A stretch of 7,153 nucleotides of DNA from Lachnospiraceae bacterium UBA3801 (GCA_002368685.1 DFEN01000012.1:1-7153); one strand, 5' to 3'. Numbered from the stretch's first letter, positions 1-7,038 are shown. Translations and numbers: made by a program. The notes: a model not told the origin generated them from the letters alone.

Positions 1-563
1 ATATTTGTTGCCATACCAACGGCTATTCCTGAAGTACCATTTACTAGAAGGTTAGGATAGCGTGATGGAAGAACAACAGGTTCCTTCTCTGTCTCATCGA
101 AGTTTGGAACAAAATCAACTGTATCCTTGTTGATATCTGCAAGAAGCTCCATTGATATCTTAGTCAGTCGAGCCTCAGTATAACGCATGGCAGCAGCTCC
201 ATCTCCATCGACAGAACCGAAGTTTCCATGACCATCTACCAGCGGATATCTGGTATTCCATTCCTGAGCCAGCTTAACAAGAGCATCATAGATAGAACTA
301 TCACCATGTGGGTGATATTTACCCATAGTATCACCAACGATACGAGCACACTTACGATGTGGCTTATCTGGTCCGTTGTTCAGCTCAATCATAGAATATA
401 GAATTCTTCTCTGAACTGGCTTCAGACCATCTCTTACATCAGGAAGTGCACGAGATGCTATAACTGACATAGCATAATCTATGTAGGAGTTCTCCATTGT
501 CTTTTTAAGATCTACCTCTTTGACATCGTCATGAGTTTTATCAAAGATCTTATCGTCTTCCAT
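1..563 (-). CDS. gyrA: DNA gyrase subunit A, N-terminal part (cut by left edge)
   Basis: GyrA is the cleavage-rejoining subunit of DNA gyrase, which with GyrB introduces negative supercoils using ATP. Only the first 187 codons are in the window; the gene continues past the left edge. Visible are the start [13 protein letters not shown], the winged-helix part of the breakage domain with [18 protein letters not shown] (about 39-56), the quinolone-determining segment [12 protein letters not shown] (84-95) and [11 protein letters not shown] with the catalytic tyrosine at residue 128 (E. coli Tyr122). Ser89 and Asp93 match E. coli Ser83 and Asp87, so the classic quinolone-resistance positions look wild type. 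The start is supported by an AGAGGAG ribosome site 7 nt upstream and lies 50 bp after gyrB. ParC is the only serious alternative, and the position next to gyrB and recF argues for GyrA. Confidence 0.97.
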   Translation of the reverse strand, partial: MEDDKIFDKTHDDVKEVDLKKTMENSYIDYAMSVIASRALPDVRDGLKPVQRRILYSMIELNNGPDKPHRKCARIVGDTMGKYHPHGDSSIYDALVKLAQEWNTRYPLVDGHGNFGSVDGDGAAAMRYTEARLTKISMELLADINKDTVDFVPNFDETEKEPVVLPSRYPNLLVNGTSGIAVGMATN

Positions 564-570
564 TTTATAT

Positions 571-577
571 CTCCTCT
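571..577 (-). promoter_or_regulatory. gyrA ribosome binding site
   Basis: AGAGGAG on the minus strand, 7 nt before the gyrA ATG. The 50-bp gyrB-gyrA gap shows no clear promoter or terminator, so gyrA is probably read together with gyrB. Confidence 0.8.
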
Positions 578-613
578 AACTTAAAGATTCTTATCTTCAT
601 TTTAAATGACTTT

Positions 614-2638
614 TTAAATATCAAGGTTCTTAACGAACTTAGCATTTTCCTCAATGAACTTCTTACGTGGCTCGACATTATCGCCCATAAGTACATTGAA
701 TGTCAGATCAACCTCTGATTCATCCTCGCCATCCATAGATACTCTGAGAAGTATTCTCTTTTCAGGATCCATTGTTGTATCCCACAGCTGATCTGCGTCC
801 ATCTCACCCAGACCTTTGTATCTCTGAACCTTATTATTCTGATCTCTACCTACTTCATCAATGATAGAAGCAAGCTCTTCATCACTATATGCATACCATA
901 TCTTCTTATTCTTCTCTAATCTATATAGAGGTGGTTGTGCCAGATATACATGTCCCTGACGGATTAGGTCTGGCATAAACCTATAGAAAAATGTCAGAAG
1001 AAGTGTTGCTATATGAGCTCCATCTACATCGGCATCTGTCATGATGATGATCTTGTCATAGCGAAGCTTCTCTATATCAAAGTTTTCATGAATTCCTGTA
1101 CCGAAAGCTGTGATCATGGCCTGGATTTCTTTATTCTCCATTATGTGATCAATTCTAGCTTTCTCTACATTCAGTATCTTTCCACGAAGTGGAAGAATAG
1201 CCTGAGTTGCCCTATTTCTAGCAGTTTTTGCTGAACCACCCGCGGAATCTCCCTCGACTATATATATCTCACAATTCTTTGGATCTTTATCTGAACAGTC
1301 CGCAAGCTTTCCAGGAAGAGCCATTCCATCTGATAGGTAACTCTTACGTGAAGCATCTCTAGCTTTTCTAGCTGCTATTCTAGCTCTCTGTGCGTTAACA
1401 GCTTTTTCAACAATAGCCTTAGCAACAGAAGGATTCTGCTCTAAGAATATAGTTAGTTGTTCATTCATAAGTGATTCAACAGCTGTTCTTGCTGGAGCAT
1501 TTCCAAGCTTCTGCTTAGTCTGTCCTTCAAACTGTGGATCCTCAATCTTAACACTTATGATAGCTGTAAGTCCTTCTCTTAGATCTTCACCAGAAAGGTT
1601 GTCATCCTTATCTTTAAGTAGCTTATTATTTCTAGCATAATCATTGAAGACCTTTGTCATCGCTGACCTAAATCCTGTAAGGTGCATACCACCTTCAGGT
1701 GTAATGATATTATTAACAAAACTATTAACCATTTCTGAATAAGAATTATTATGCTGAAGTGCAACCTCTACATAGATATTTTCTTTTGTTCCTTCACAGT
1801 AAATAACCTTATCGTAAATTGTTGTCTTATGTCTGTTGAGATAGGTAACAAATTCCTTGATACCACCCTCATAATGGAAGGTCTCTGATTTAGGCTCCCA
1901 GCCCTCTGACCTTTCTTTGAATTCCTCATCAGTTTCCTCTTCCTTCTTTACAGGAGGACGAAGATCAGTAAGTGATATTCTTAGTCCTTTAGTAAGAAAT
2001 GCTGTCTCACGAAGTCTTACTCTCAGGGTATCATAATCATATATAACATCATCGAATATAGTAGCATCTGGTTTAAATGTAACCTTAGTTCCTGTCTTAT
2101 TTGGAGTTTCTGTCTCGCCGATAACCTTCAGGTCATAGCTAATATTTCCTCTTTCATATCTCTGCTTATATATCTTTCCATCACGAGATACTTCTACTTC
2201 AAGCCAGTCAGATAGTGCATTTACGACAGATGAACCAACTCCGTGAAGACCACCTGAAACCTTATATCCGCCACCGCCGAACTTACCACCAGCGTGAAGC
2301 ACAGTAAATACAACCTCGACTGCTGGACGACCAGTTTTTTCCTGGATACCTACAGGAATTCCACGTCCATCATCGATAACTGTAATAGAATTGTCTTCGT
2401 TAATGAAAACCTGAATGTTCTTGCAGAATCCAGCTAGTGCTTCATCAACAGAGTTATCAACTATCTCATATACTAAGTGATGAAGTCCTCTTGTTGAGGT
2501 ACTACCAATGTACATACCCGGTCTTTTTCTAACTGCTTCAAGACCTTCAAGTATCTGAATCTGGTCAGCGCCATATTCAGAAGATACTTCGTAGTTTTCC
2601 TCATTTTTAACTTCAGGGTTATTCAATGATTCACTCAT
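614..2638 (-). CDS. gyrB: DNA gyrase subunit B
   Basis: GyrB is the ATPase subunit of gyrase and pairs with GyrA. Counting from the upstream ATG at 2641 (675 aa), the GHKL ATPase has [12 protein letters not shown] with catalytic Glu59 and Mg-binding Asn63, DDGRGIP at 90-96, and the glycine-rich ATP lid [19 protein letters not shown] at 118-136. The transducer carries the QTK loop at 374-376. The TOPRIM domain has [10 protein letters not shown] from 463, [12 protein letters not shown] (484-495) and the metal site DADVDG at 536-541. The C-terminus has [13 protein letters not shown]. Two ATGs are adjacent, at 2641 and 2638; AAGGAG lies 3 nt from the first and 6 nt from the second, so 2638 (674 aa) is preferred. 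It is longer than most GyrB of this type (about 640 aa), partly through a charged insert at about 228-252. ParE is unlikely given the neighbours gyrA and recF. Confidence 0.97.
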   Translation of the reverse strand: MSESLNNPEVKNEENYEVSSEYGADQIQILEGLEAVRKRPGMYIGSTSTRGLHHLVYEIVDNSVDEALAGFCKNIQVFINEDNSITVIDDGRGIPVGIQEKTGRPAVEVVFTVLHAGGKFGGGGYKVSGGLHGVGSSVVNALSDWLEVEVSRDGKIYKQRYERGNISYDLKVIGETETPNKTGTKVTFKPDATIFDDVIYDYDTLRVRLRETAFLTKGLRISLTDLRPPVKKEEETDEEFKERSEGWEPKSETFHYEGGIKEFVTYLNRHKTTIYDKVIYCEGTKENIYVEVALQHNNSYSEMVNSFVNNIITPEGGMHLTGFRSAMTKVFNDYARNNKLLKDKDDNLSGEDLREGLTAIISVKIEDPQFEGQTKQKLGNAPARTAVESLMNEQLTIFLEQNPSVAKAIVEKAVNAQRARIAARKARDASRKSYLSDGMALPGKLADCSDKDPKNCEIYIVEGDSAGGSAKTARNRATQAILPLRGKILNVEKARIDHIMENKEIQAMITAFGTGIHENFDIEKLRYDKIIIMTDADVDGAHIATLLLTFFYRFMPDLIRQGHVYLAQPPLYRLEKNKKIWYAYSDEELASIIDEVGRDQNNKVQRYKGLGEMDADQLWDTTMDPEKRILLRVSMDGEDESEVDLTFNVLMGDNVEPRKKFIEENAKFVKNLDI

Positions 2639-2644
2639 CATATT

Positions 2645-2650
2645 CTCCTT
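2645..2650 (-). promoter_or_regulatory. gyrB ribosome binding site that decides the start
   Basis: AAGGAG on the minus strand. Its spacing is 3 nt to the ATG at 2641 and 6 nt to the ATG at 2638; the latter fits usual Shine-Dalgarno geometry better. It lies wholly in the short gap after the recF-to-gyrB junction. Confidence 0.75.
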
Positions 2651-2654
2651 ATAT

Positions 2655-3731
2655 CTACACTATTTTTCCATTAGATATTTTATATATTTTATCGACATTT
2701 ATTCTCTGTTTTATAAAATCATCATATCCAGTACAGGTAATAATTGTCTGTATATCCTTTATACTATTTAGTAATGCCTCTCTTCTTCTTGAATCCAGCT
2801 CTGACATAACATCATCCAGAAGAAGTATAGGATTGTCATTGATTATTTTTTTTACTAATTCTATTTCTGCAAGCTTAAGAGAAAGAGCTGCTGTTCTTTG
2901 TTGTCCCTGAGAACCATATTTTCTCACATCTACATTGTTTATAAATATTCCAAAATCATCTCTATGAGGACCACTCATAGTTGTTGTATTCTTTATATCT
3001 ATATTTCTTTTTTCTTTGAGAACATCATCAAAATTATCAGATTCAACATTTGGTTCATATTTTAGTTCTATTTCTTCGCCTTCAGAAGTCAGATTCTTAT
3101 GTATTTCTTTAATAACTTCATTAAGCATATTAATGAAATTCTGACGTTCCTTTATAATAGAACTTCCTACATCAACTAACTGATCATCCCAGACATCTAG
3201 TACATCCTCGACGCCATTCCTATAGGCTATCTGCTTTAAGGTATTATTTCTCTGATCAAGAATCTTATTATACTTCGACAGATTGCTATAGTAGATACGG
3301 CTCAGCTGACATATTTCCATATCCATAAATCTTCTTCTCTCACCAGGACTGCTCTTTACAACCGATAAATCTTCTGGAGAGAAAATGATTATATTTATAA
3401 GACCAAAAAGCTCTGTTGATTTTTTTATAGGAATACCATCTATTGCTATTCCTTTATTTCCAATCTTTTTTAAATGAACATCTATTCTATGACCAACATC
3501 CCTTTTCTTGATATTAATTCTGATATGAGATTCCTCTTCACCAAATCTTATAATATCTTTTTCTTTTGCTCTTTTATGAGATCTTGTAGTAGCTGATAAA
3601 TATATAGATTCAAGTATATTTGTTTTACCCTGTGCATTATCGCCATACAGAATATTTATCTTATCACTAAAAATAATATCTAAGGCTTCATAATTTCTGA
3701 AATTTCTTAATGCCAGCGATTCAACATACAT
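2655..3731 (-). CDS. recF: DNA replication and repair protein RecF
   Basis: RecF is an SMC-like ABC ATPase that with RecO and RecR helps load RecA at single-strand gaps and stalled forks. At 358 aa it is of normal family length. Seen: N-terminal [12 protein letters not shown] (6-17), Walker A GDNAQGKT (30-37), the RecF-typical [21 protein letters not shown] (117-137), SGPHRDDF (253-260), the ABC signature [12 protein letters not shown] (273-284) and Walker [14 protein letters not shown] (301-313). The ATG lies 4 bp after the yaaA stop and has only a weak GAAG sequence 9 nt upstream, inside yaaA, so its translation is probably coupled to yaaA. The stop is 13-16 bp before gyrB. The small remB-like gene often found between recF and gyrB in other Firmicutes is absent here. 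Confidence 0.96.
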   Translation of the reverse strand: MYVESLALRNFRNYEALDIIFSDKINILYGDNAQGKTNILESIYLSATTRSHKRAKEKDIIRFGEEESHIRINIKKRDVGHRIDVHLKKIGNKGIAIDGIPIKKSTELFGLINIIIFSPEDLSVVKSSPGERRRFMDMEICQLSRIYYSNLSKYNKILDQRNNTLKQIAYRNGVEDVLDVWDDQLVDVGSSIIKERQNFINMLNEVIKEIHKNLTSEGEEIELKYEPNVESDNFDDVLKEKRNIDIKNTTTMSGPHRDDFGIFINNVDVRKYGSQGQQRTAALSLKLAEIELVKKIINDNPILLLDDVMSELDSRRREALLNSIKDIQTIITCTGYDDFIKQRINVDKIYKISNGKIV

Positions 3732-3735
3732 TTAC

Positions 3736-3951
3736 TTAATCTTCTACCTTTACTACATTGTTGTCATATTCAAAGGTATCACCTTTATAAAGCTTTTTAC
3801 CTCGGCGAGTATCTACTTCACCATTTACTTTGACAAGGCCGTCCTGAATAATAACCTTGGCATCAACTCCTGAACCAACAAGTCCAGCTTTCTTCATTGC
3901 CTGACCAAGCTTTATATATTCTTCGCCTTCTCTTAAATTAATTGTAATCAT
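3736..3951 (-). CDS. yaaA: S4-domain RNA-binding protein of the YaaA/RlbA family
   Basis: A small 71-aa protein that is essentially one S4 RNA-binding domain, the same length as B. subtilis YaaA. The S4 core runs from YIKLGQAMKKAGLV (12-25) through VDAKVIIQDGLVKVNGEVD (29-47) to TRRGKKLYKGD (48-58), with many basic residues for RNA contact. The family is placed between dnaN and recF in many Firmicutes. Its role is thought to be ribosome-related, but the exact RNA target is not shown by the sequence. Its ribosome site AAGGAA overlaps the dnaN stop codon, 5 nt before the ATG, which suggests translational coupling with dnaN. It ends 4 bp before recF. Confidence 0.93.
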   Translation of the reverse strand: MITINLREGEEYIKLGQAMKKAGLVGSGVDAKVIIQDGLVKVNGEVDTRRGKKLYKGDTFEYDNNVVKVED

Positions 3952-3956
3952 AATTA

Positions 3957-3962
3957 TTCCTT
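3957..3962 (-). promoter_or_regulatory. yaaA ribosome binding site overlapping the dnaN stop
   Basis: AAGGAA on the minus strand, 5 nt before the yaaA ATG. Its first two bases are the last two of the dnaN TAA, so the ribosome that ends dnaN sits on the start region of yaaA. Confidence 0.7.
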
Positions 3963-5076
3963 AATATGCGTCTGGATTAATATTTATTGGAAGTATGATA
4001 TAAGTAAATGTATTGTCATTATCCTTGATGATACAAGGGCTCTTTGAATCATTCATATATATATTTACTTTATCATCATCAATAACTCTAAGTGCATCCA
4101 TAATGAAGGAAGGATTGAAACCAATAACTATTTCATTTCCTTCTTTCTCTATTTCCATCTCTTCCTTAATGGATCCCATATTTGTATCAAGCTTAATATA
4201 CAGATTGTTATCATTCTTTACACTTACAATAATAGGCTTCTTATCTGTTTCCTGAATAAGTAGAGATGCTCTATCTATACATCCAATCAGCTCACTTCTA
4301 TTTGCCTTAACCATAAGTGATGTATCCATTGAAAGCATATGAGCTATTTTGAAATACTCTCCTTCAATAAGTCTTGAAACAACTCTGGTCTTTCCAAACT
4401 CAAAGCTCATATTCTTATCAGCAAAATAAATGATTACATCCTCTTCAGCATCACCATTTATTATCTTGCTGATTTCCTGAAGTGTTTTTCCAGGAACAAC
4501 AGCTGATACATCAGAATTATCATCCTTAAGGTTAACCTTTCTCATTGAGATTCTATGTCCATCAAGAGAAACAACTGATAGAACATTATCCTTAACTTCG
4601 AAAAGCTCACCACTCATAAGCTTTGAATTCTCATTATCTGAAACTGAGAAAATTGTCTGTCTAATGATATCCTTAAGTCCAAGCTGAGATATAACAATAC
4701 TCTTCTCTTTATTTACAGACATAAGCTCAGGGAATTCTTCCCCTGACCAACAAGGAATATCATATCTAGACTTCTCACATATGATAGTTGTTTTATAATC
4801 ATTACTTGATTCAATATCTATATCACTATCCTGCATCTTTCTAATAATGTCAGTAAATAGCTTTGAATTAAGTGCAATTGTTCCTTCTTCAAGAATAGTA
4901 CATTCAATAAATGTCTCTATTCCAAGATTAAGATTATTAGCAGTTAGCTTAAGCTCTCCGTTATGTGCTTCTAGAAGAATACATTCTAATATTGGTTTAA
5001 CAGTTTTAGTTGCTACAGCTTTTGATACCGTATTAAGTCCTGCTAACAATGTTTGCTTCTTACATTTGATTCTCAT
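3961..5076 (-). CDS. dnaN: DNA polymerase III beta subunit (sliding clamp)
   Basis: DnaN forms a ring-shaped dimer around DNA that tethers the replicative polymerase and docks other repair and replication proteins. At 371 aa it has normal length for three clamp domains (about 1-120, 128-248, 252-371). Family marks are MRIKCKKQTLLAGL at the start, TVKPILECILLEA (25-37), SGEEFP (111-116), SVSDNENSKLMSGELFEV (144-161), VSLDGHRISMRKV (169-181), VVPGKTLQEISKI (193-205), SRLIEGEYFKI (234-244), GFNPSFIMDAL (319-329) and the terminal YIILPI. A few residues (NINPDAY) follow the usual end of the clamp fold. The start has GAAAGGAG 11 nt upstream. It lies 162 bp after dnaA; no convincing separate promoter was seen in that gap, so it may be read from dnaA. 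Confidence 0.97.
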   Translation of the reverse strand: MRIKCKKQTLLAGLNTVSKAVATKTVKPILECILLEAHNGELKLTANNLNLGIETFIECTILEEGTIALNSKLFTDIIRKMQDSDIDIESSNDYKTTIICEKSRYDIPCWSGEEFPELMSVNKEKSIVISQLGLKDIIRQTIFSVSDNENSKLMSGELFEVKDNVLSVVSLDGHRISMRKVNLKDDNSDVSAVVPGKTLQEISKIINGDAEEDVIIYFADKNMSFEFGKTRVVSRLIEGEYFKIAHMLSMDTSLMVKANRSELIGCIDRASLLIQETDKKPIIVSVKNDNNLYIKLDTNMGSIKEEMEIEKEGNEIVIGFNPSFIMDALRVIDDDKVNIYMNDSKSPCIIKDNDNTFTYIILPININPDAY

Positions 5077-5087
5077 TTTTGAAAATG

Positions 5088-5095
5088 CTCCTTTC
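5088..5095 (-). promoter_or_regulatory. dnaN ribosome binding site
   Basis: GAAAGGAG on the minus strand, 11 nt before the dnaN ATG. The spacing is slightly long but no other in-frame start fits better. Confidence 0.65.
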
Positions 5096-5109
5096 GGCTT
5101 TCATCTCAC

Positions 5110-5131
5110 TATTAATATATAAATATTTTTA
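5110..5131 (-). other. Probable DNA unwinding element of oriC
   Basis: Twenty-two consecutive A/T base pairs between dnaA and dnaN, lying directly after the DnaA-trio repeats when read in the dnaA direction. The order boxes, trios, A/T tract is that of the strand-opening site in the B. subtilis dnaA-dnaN gap. Assignment is by this arrangement; melting is inferred. Confidence 0.75.
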
Positions 5132-5147
5132 GTAGTAGTAATAGTAG
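5130..5147 (-). repeat. DnaA-trio element (six repeats)
   Basis: The minus strand reads CTA CTA TTA CTA CTA CTA. The partner strand, read 3' to 5', is therefore GAT GAT AAT GAT GAT GAT, which fits the DnaA-trio rule 3'-(G/A)A(T/A)-5' in all six units. In B. subtilis this element guides a DnaA filament from duplex boxes onto one strand to open the origin. Here it starts 4 bp after the nearest DnaA-box-like 9-mer and runs straight into the A/T tract. A chance trinucleotide repeat is possible, but the position and the TTA in the third unit match the known element closely. Confidence 0.8.
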
Positions 5148-5151
5148 TGTG

Positions 5152-5168
5152 TGTTGATATGTTGAAAT
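5152..5168 (-). promoter_or_regulatory. Two tandem weak DnaA boxes beside the trios
   Basis: On the minus strand ATTTCAACA (5168-5160) and ATATCAACA (5160-5152) share one base. Against TTATCCACA they have 3 and 2 mismatches, but both end in the CAACA seen in the strong boxes upstream of dnaA. They sit where B. subtilis has its two unwinding-side boxes. The identical 9-mer also occurs by chance in gyrA (128-136), so the call rests on position. Confidence 0.5.
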
Positions 5169-5238
5169 AGGCCTTAAACCTAGTAATACAGCCAAATTCC
5201 AATGTTTATAATTCTTTTATATCGATGTTTTTAGAATT

Positions 5239-6630
5239 TTATTGTTGTGGATTAAGCTTGTTTATAATGACATTTAAGGTCGATTCAAACTGTGGATCGT
5301 TCTTAATTTTGTCTTCTATTCTCTTTATTCCATTATAAACTGTTGCATGATCCTTTCCGCCAACAGCTTCACCTATAGATTGTAAGCTTTTATCAGTAAG
5401 TGTGCGGCATAGATACATAACAGTCTGTCTTGCAATAGCTATATCTTTGCTTCTTTTTATCGACTGGATGTCAGGAATACTAACATTTAAGTGTTCAGAA
5501 ACTGTTGATAAGATATCATCTGGAGTAATATTTTTATCTGTATCCTTAGATATCAGATCTCTAAGTGTTTCTTTTGCTAAATCTATTGTAAGGTCTTCGT
5601 TGCTAAGCTTTGTATAAACACTCAGTTTATTAAGTGCTCCTTCAAGTTCTCTTACATTAGATACTATATTTTCAGCGATATAAACTAAGACTTCTTCTGG
5701 AATATTATTCATTCCACCTTTTTCAGCTTTATTTCTAAGGATAGCCATACGTGTTTCATAGTCAGGAGCCTGAATATCAATAGGAACTCCCCACTCGAAT
5801 CTTGAGCGAAGTCTTTCATTCAGCTCTTTTATTTCTTTAGGTGGTCTATCTGATGATAAAATAATCTGCTTCTTTGCTTCATATAGGAAGTTAAAGGTGT
5901 TGAAGAATTCTTGCTGGGTTCTCTCTTTACCAATAATTTCCTGAATATCATCTATTATAAGTACATCTACCTGTCTATATATATTTCTGAATTCTTCTGT
6001 CTTATTCTTCTGAATAGCAGTGATGATATCATTAGTAAATCTTTCCGAGGATGCATATAGTACATTCATAGAAGGATTATGCTGCAGAATAAAATGTGCA
6101 ATAGACTGAATAAGATGTGTCTTGCCAAGTCCTGAGCCTCCATAAAGGAATAAAGGATTAAGTGCATCCTGGCTTGGAAGATCTGCAACTGCAGTACATG
6201 TAGCATAAGCATGTCTATTACTTTCACCAATGACAAAATTCTCAAAGGTATACATAGGATCGAGGTTACTCTTTTTTACAGCCTGATAGTAGTCTGCACT
6301 ATATGGTCCCTGATCATGTATATTAATAGTAGATTTATCATCACTATCGACTACAAATTTGTATTTTTCATCTATAATTAGTTCAATTGTTGGATCATTA
6401 AAGAACTCTCTTATAGATGATAGAAGAAACATATCGTATCCTTTATTATGTAGATAATCTACGCCATGCTTTCCTCTCTTCTCATCAACATAAAAATAGA
6501 TAGTATTATTCTTTACCTCATATATGCTCAGCGGACGAATCCAGGTTTCAATAATTATCTTGGATACGTCATAGTGAGTTTCTAGAGTGTTTAAAATACT
6601 ATCCCAGTTATTTATTATTTGATCTTTCAT
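5239..6630 (-). CDS. dnaA: Chromosomal replication initiator protein DnaA
   Basis: DnaA is the AAA+ initiator that binds origin boxes, melts the origin and recruits the helicase; it also controls its own gene. The 463 aa fit the family. Domain I (1-88) starts MKDQIINNWDSIL and is followed by a short linker. AAA+ domain III begins near LDPMYTFENFVIGESN (123-138), with Walker A GGSGLGKT (164-171), Walker B VLIIDDIQ (223-230), sensor I LSSD (258-261), arginine finger Arg277 in RLRSRF and sensor II Arg327 in VRELEG. DNA-binding domain IV has AIARQTVMYLCR (398-409) and GGKDHATVYNG (424-434), where most DnaA have GGRDHTTVLHA. The ATG is the first possible in-frame start; only a weak GGGG lies 11 nt upstream. 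The 3' end carries a box-like 9-mer. Confidence 0.98.
   Translation of the reverse strand: MKDQIINNWDSILNTLETHYDVSKIIIETWIRPLSIYEVKNNTIYFYVDEKRGKHGVDYLHNKGYDMFLLSSIREFFNDPTIELIIDEKYKFVVDSDDKSTINIHDQGPYSADYYQAVKKSNLDPMYTFENFVIGESNRHAYATCTAVADLPSQDALNPLFLYGGSGLGKTHLIQSIAHFILQHNPSMNVLYASSERFTNDIITAIQKNKTEEFRNIYRQVDVLIIDDIQEIIGKERTQQEFFNTFNFLYEAKKQIILSSDRPPKEIKELNERLRSRFEWGVPIDIQAPDYETRMAILRNKAEKGGMNNIPEEVLVYIAENIVSNVRELEGALNKLSVYTKLSNEDLTIDLAKETLRDLISKDTDKNITPDDILSTVSEHLNVSIPDIQSIKRSKDIAIARQTVMYLCRTLTDKSLQSIGEAVGGKDHATVYNGIKRIEDKIKNDPQFESTLNVIINKLNPQQ
5246..5254 (-). promoter_or_regulatory. Possible DnaA box in the dnaA 3' end
   Basis: TAATCCACA on the minus strand, one mismatch from TTATCCACA, inside the codons for the last DnaA residues and about 80 bp before the tandem boxes of the unwinding region. 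Its orientation is the same as theirs. It could be part of the dnaA-dnaN half of the origin or simply coding sequence. Confidence 0.4.
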
Positions 6631-6707
6631 TGAAATATTAACCCCATCATTTGCTTCTATATATAAAAATTATAAAAATTAATTTTAAATGCAAATTTGA
6701 GCCTCCT
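6627..6707 (-). other. dnaA leader with unassigned AGGAGG and overlapping mini-ORFs
   Basis: A consensus AGGAGG (6707-6702) lies about 70 nt before dnaA and serves no annotated gene. A TTG 7 nt after it opens a 15-codon frame (6694-6647, MHLKLIFIIFIYRSK if initiated). Its TGA overlaps an ATG (6650) that opens a 7-codon frame, MMGLIFQ, whose TGA in turn overlaps the dnaA ATG as ATGA. It could be a leader peptide pair that couples or limits dnaA translation; chance is the alternative. A TATAAT at 6674-6669 in the same stretch lacks a good -35. Confidence 0.3.
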
Positions 6708-6731
6708 AGAAGGGCAAAAATGCACTTCTAT

Positions 6732-6760
6732 ATTCTACTACAAAAGAGCAATATTCTCAA
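6732..6760 (-). promoter_or_regulatory. Probable dnaA promoter (SigA type)
   Basis: TTGAGA (6760-6755), a 17-bp spacer and TAGAAT (6737-6732) on the minus strand, one mismatch in each hexamer from TTGACA and TATAAT. Transcription would start near 6725 and give a leader of about 95 nt. Two DnaA-box-like sites lie 40-80 bp upstream of the -35, suggesting the usual autoregulation. A TTGACA at 6797-6792 was also seen but has no -10 at the right distance. Confidence 0.65.
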
Positions 6761-6897
6761 GGTTAAAAGACAGTCTAAAAATTATGCTTTATGTCAATTA
6801 TGTGGAAAAAAATGTTTATTATTTTTTATGTGGAAAAGTAAATAGTTTAGCCATAATTTTTCAAATTAAAACAATAAATAAACAAAATATAAGGAGG

Positions 6898-6906
6898 TTA
6901 TCAACA
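6898..6906 (+). promoter_or_regulatory. DnaA box TTATCAACA
   Basis: One mismatch to the consensus (sixth base C to A). First of a run of boxes at 11-12 bp spacing. Confidence 0.65.
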
Positions 6907-6908
6907 AT

Positions 6909-6917
6909 TTATTCACA
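6909..6917 (+). promoter_or_regulatory. DnaA box TTATTCACA
   Basis: One mismatch to the consensus (fifth base C to T), same strand as the box 11 bp before it. Confidence 0.6.
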
Positions 6918-6920
6918 AAA

Positions 6921-6929
6921 TGTTGATAA
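6921..6929 (-). promoter_or_regulatory. DnaA box TTATCAACA
   Basis: One mismatch to the consensus, inverted relative to the two boxes just before it. Confidence 0.65.
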
Positions 6930-6965
6930 ATTATGTCAACAAAATAAAATTAAGAATTTTATATT

Positions 6966-6974
6966 TGTTGATAA
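6966..6974 (-). promoter_or_regulatory. DnaA box TTATCAACA
   Basis: One mismatch to the consensus; it lies 25 bp before the rpmH -35, so DnaA bound here could also affect rpmH transcription. Confidence 0.6.
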
Positions 6975-6999
6975 ATTAGTTATAAAACCCTTAATTTGC

Positions 7000-7028
7000 T
7001 TGACTTTTATATATATAAAAAATATAAT
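7000..7028 (+). promoter_or_regulatory. rpmH promoter (SigA type)
   Basis: TTGACT, a 17-bp spacer and a perfect TATAAT. One mismatch in twelve bases makes this the best promoter in the window, as expected for a ribosomal protein gene. Transcription would start near 7035, leaving a leader of about 55 nt. It faces away from dnaA. Confidence 0.9.
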
Positions 7029-7038
7029 ATTGTAGATT

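Larger units (their letters stand above)
6801..6974. other. oriC: oriC DnaA-box cluster upstream of dnaA
   Basis: Six 9-mers, each one mismatch from TTATCCACA, lie in 174 bp of AT-rich noncoding DNA. Two TTTTCCACA are on the minus strand (6801-6809, 6829-6837). TTATCAACA (6898-6906) and TTATTCACA (6909-6917) are on the plus strand. Two further TTATCAACA are on the minus strand (6921-6929, 6966-6974). A weaker ATGTCAACA is at 6933-6941. Starts at 6898, 6909, 6921 and 6933 are 11-12 bp apart, close to one helical turn. No exact TTATCCACA was seen. This is the dnaA-upstream half of a bipartite Firmicutes origin. The rest of the 6631-7089 stretch holds the dnaA leader and promoter and the rpmH promoter, and no gene. 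Confidence 0.85.

Noticed and set aside
5130..5149. Trinucleotide microsatellite
   Set aside because: The repeat is short and interrupted, and its place beside box-like sites and the A/T tract fits a DnaA-trio element better than random slippage.
5161..5190. Possible terminator between dnaA and dnaN
   Set aside because: Only a 4-bp TAGG/CCTA pairing and the palindrome AGGCCT are present, with no U-run after them.
6792..6797. Perfect TTGACA on the minus strand as dnaA -35
   Set aside because: The bases 16-18 bp downstream do not resemble a -10; the nearest AT-rich hexamer is only 5 bp away. The TTGAGA-17-TAGAAT pair fits better.
6651..6845. A 64-codon open frame on the plus strand in the same gap
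   Set aside because: It overlaps the dnaA promoter and leader, has no ribosome site and no recognisable protein features.
6892..6897. AGGAGG on the plus strand just before a DnaA box
   Set aside because: No ATG, GTG or TTG lies at a usable distance (the next ATG is over 20 nt away), so it does not look like a translation start.
6697..7035. A 112-codon open frame on the plus strand across the dnaA-rpmH gap
   Set aside because: It has no ribosome site, runs through the DnaA boxes and the rpmH promoter, and reads as low-complexity Ile/Lys/Asn/Tyr-rich translation of AT-rich DNA with no family look.
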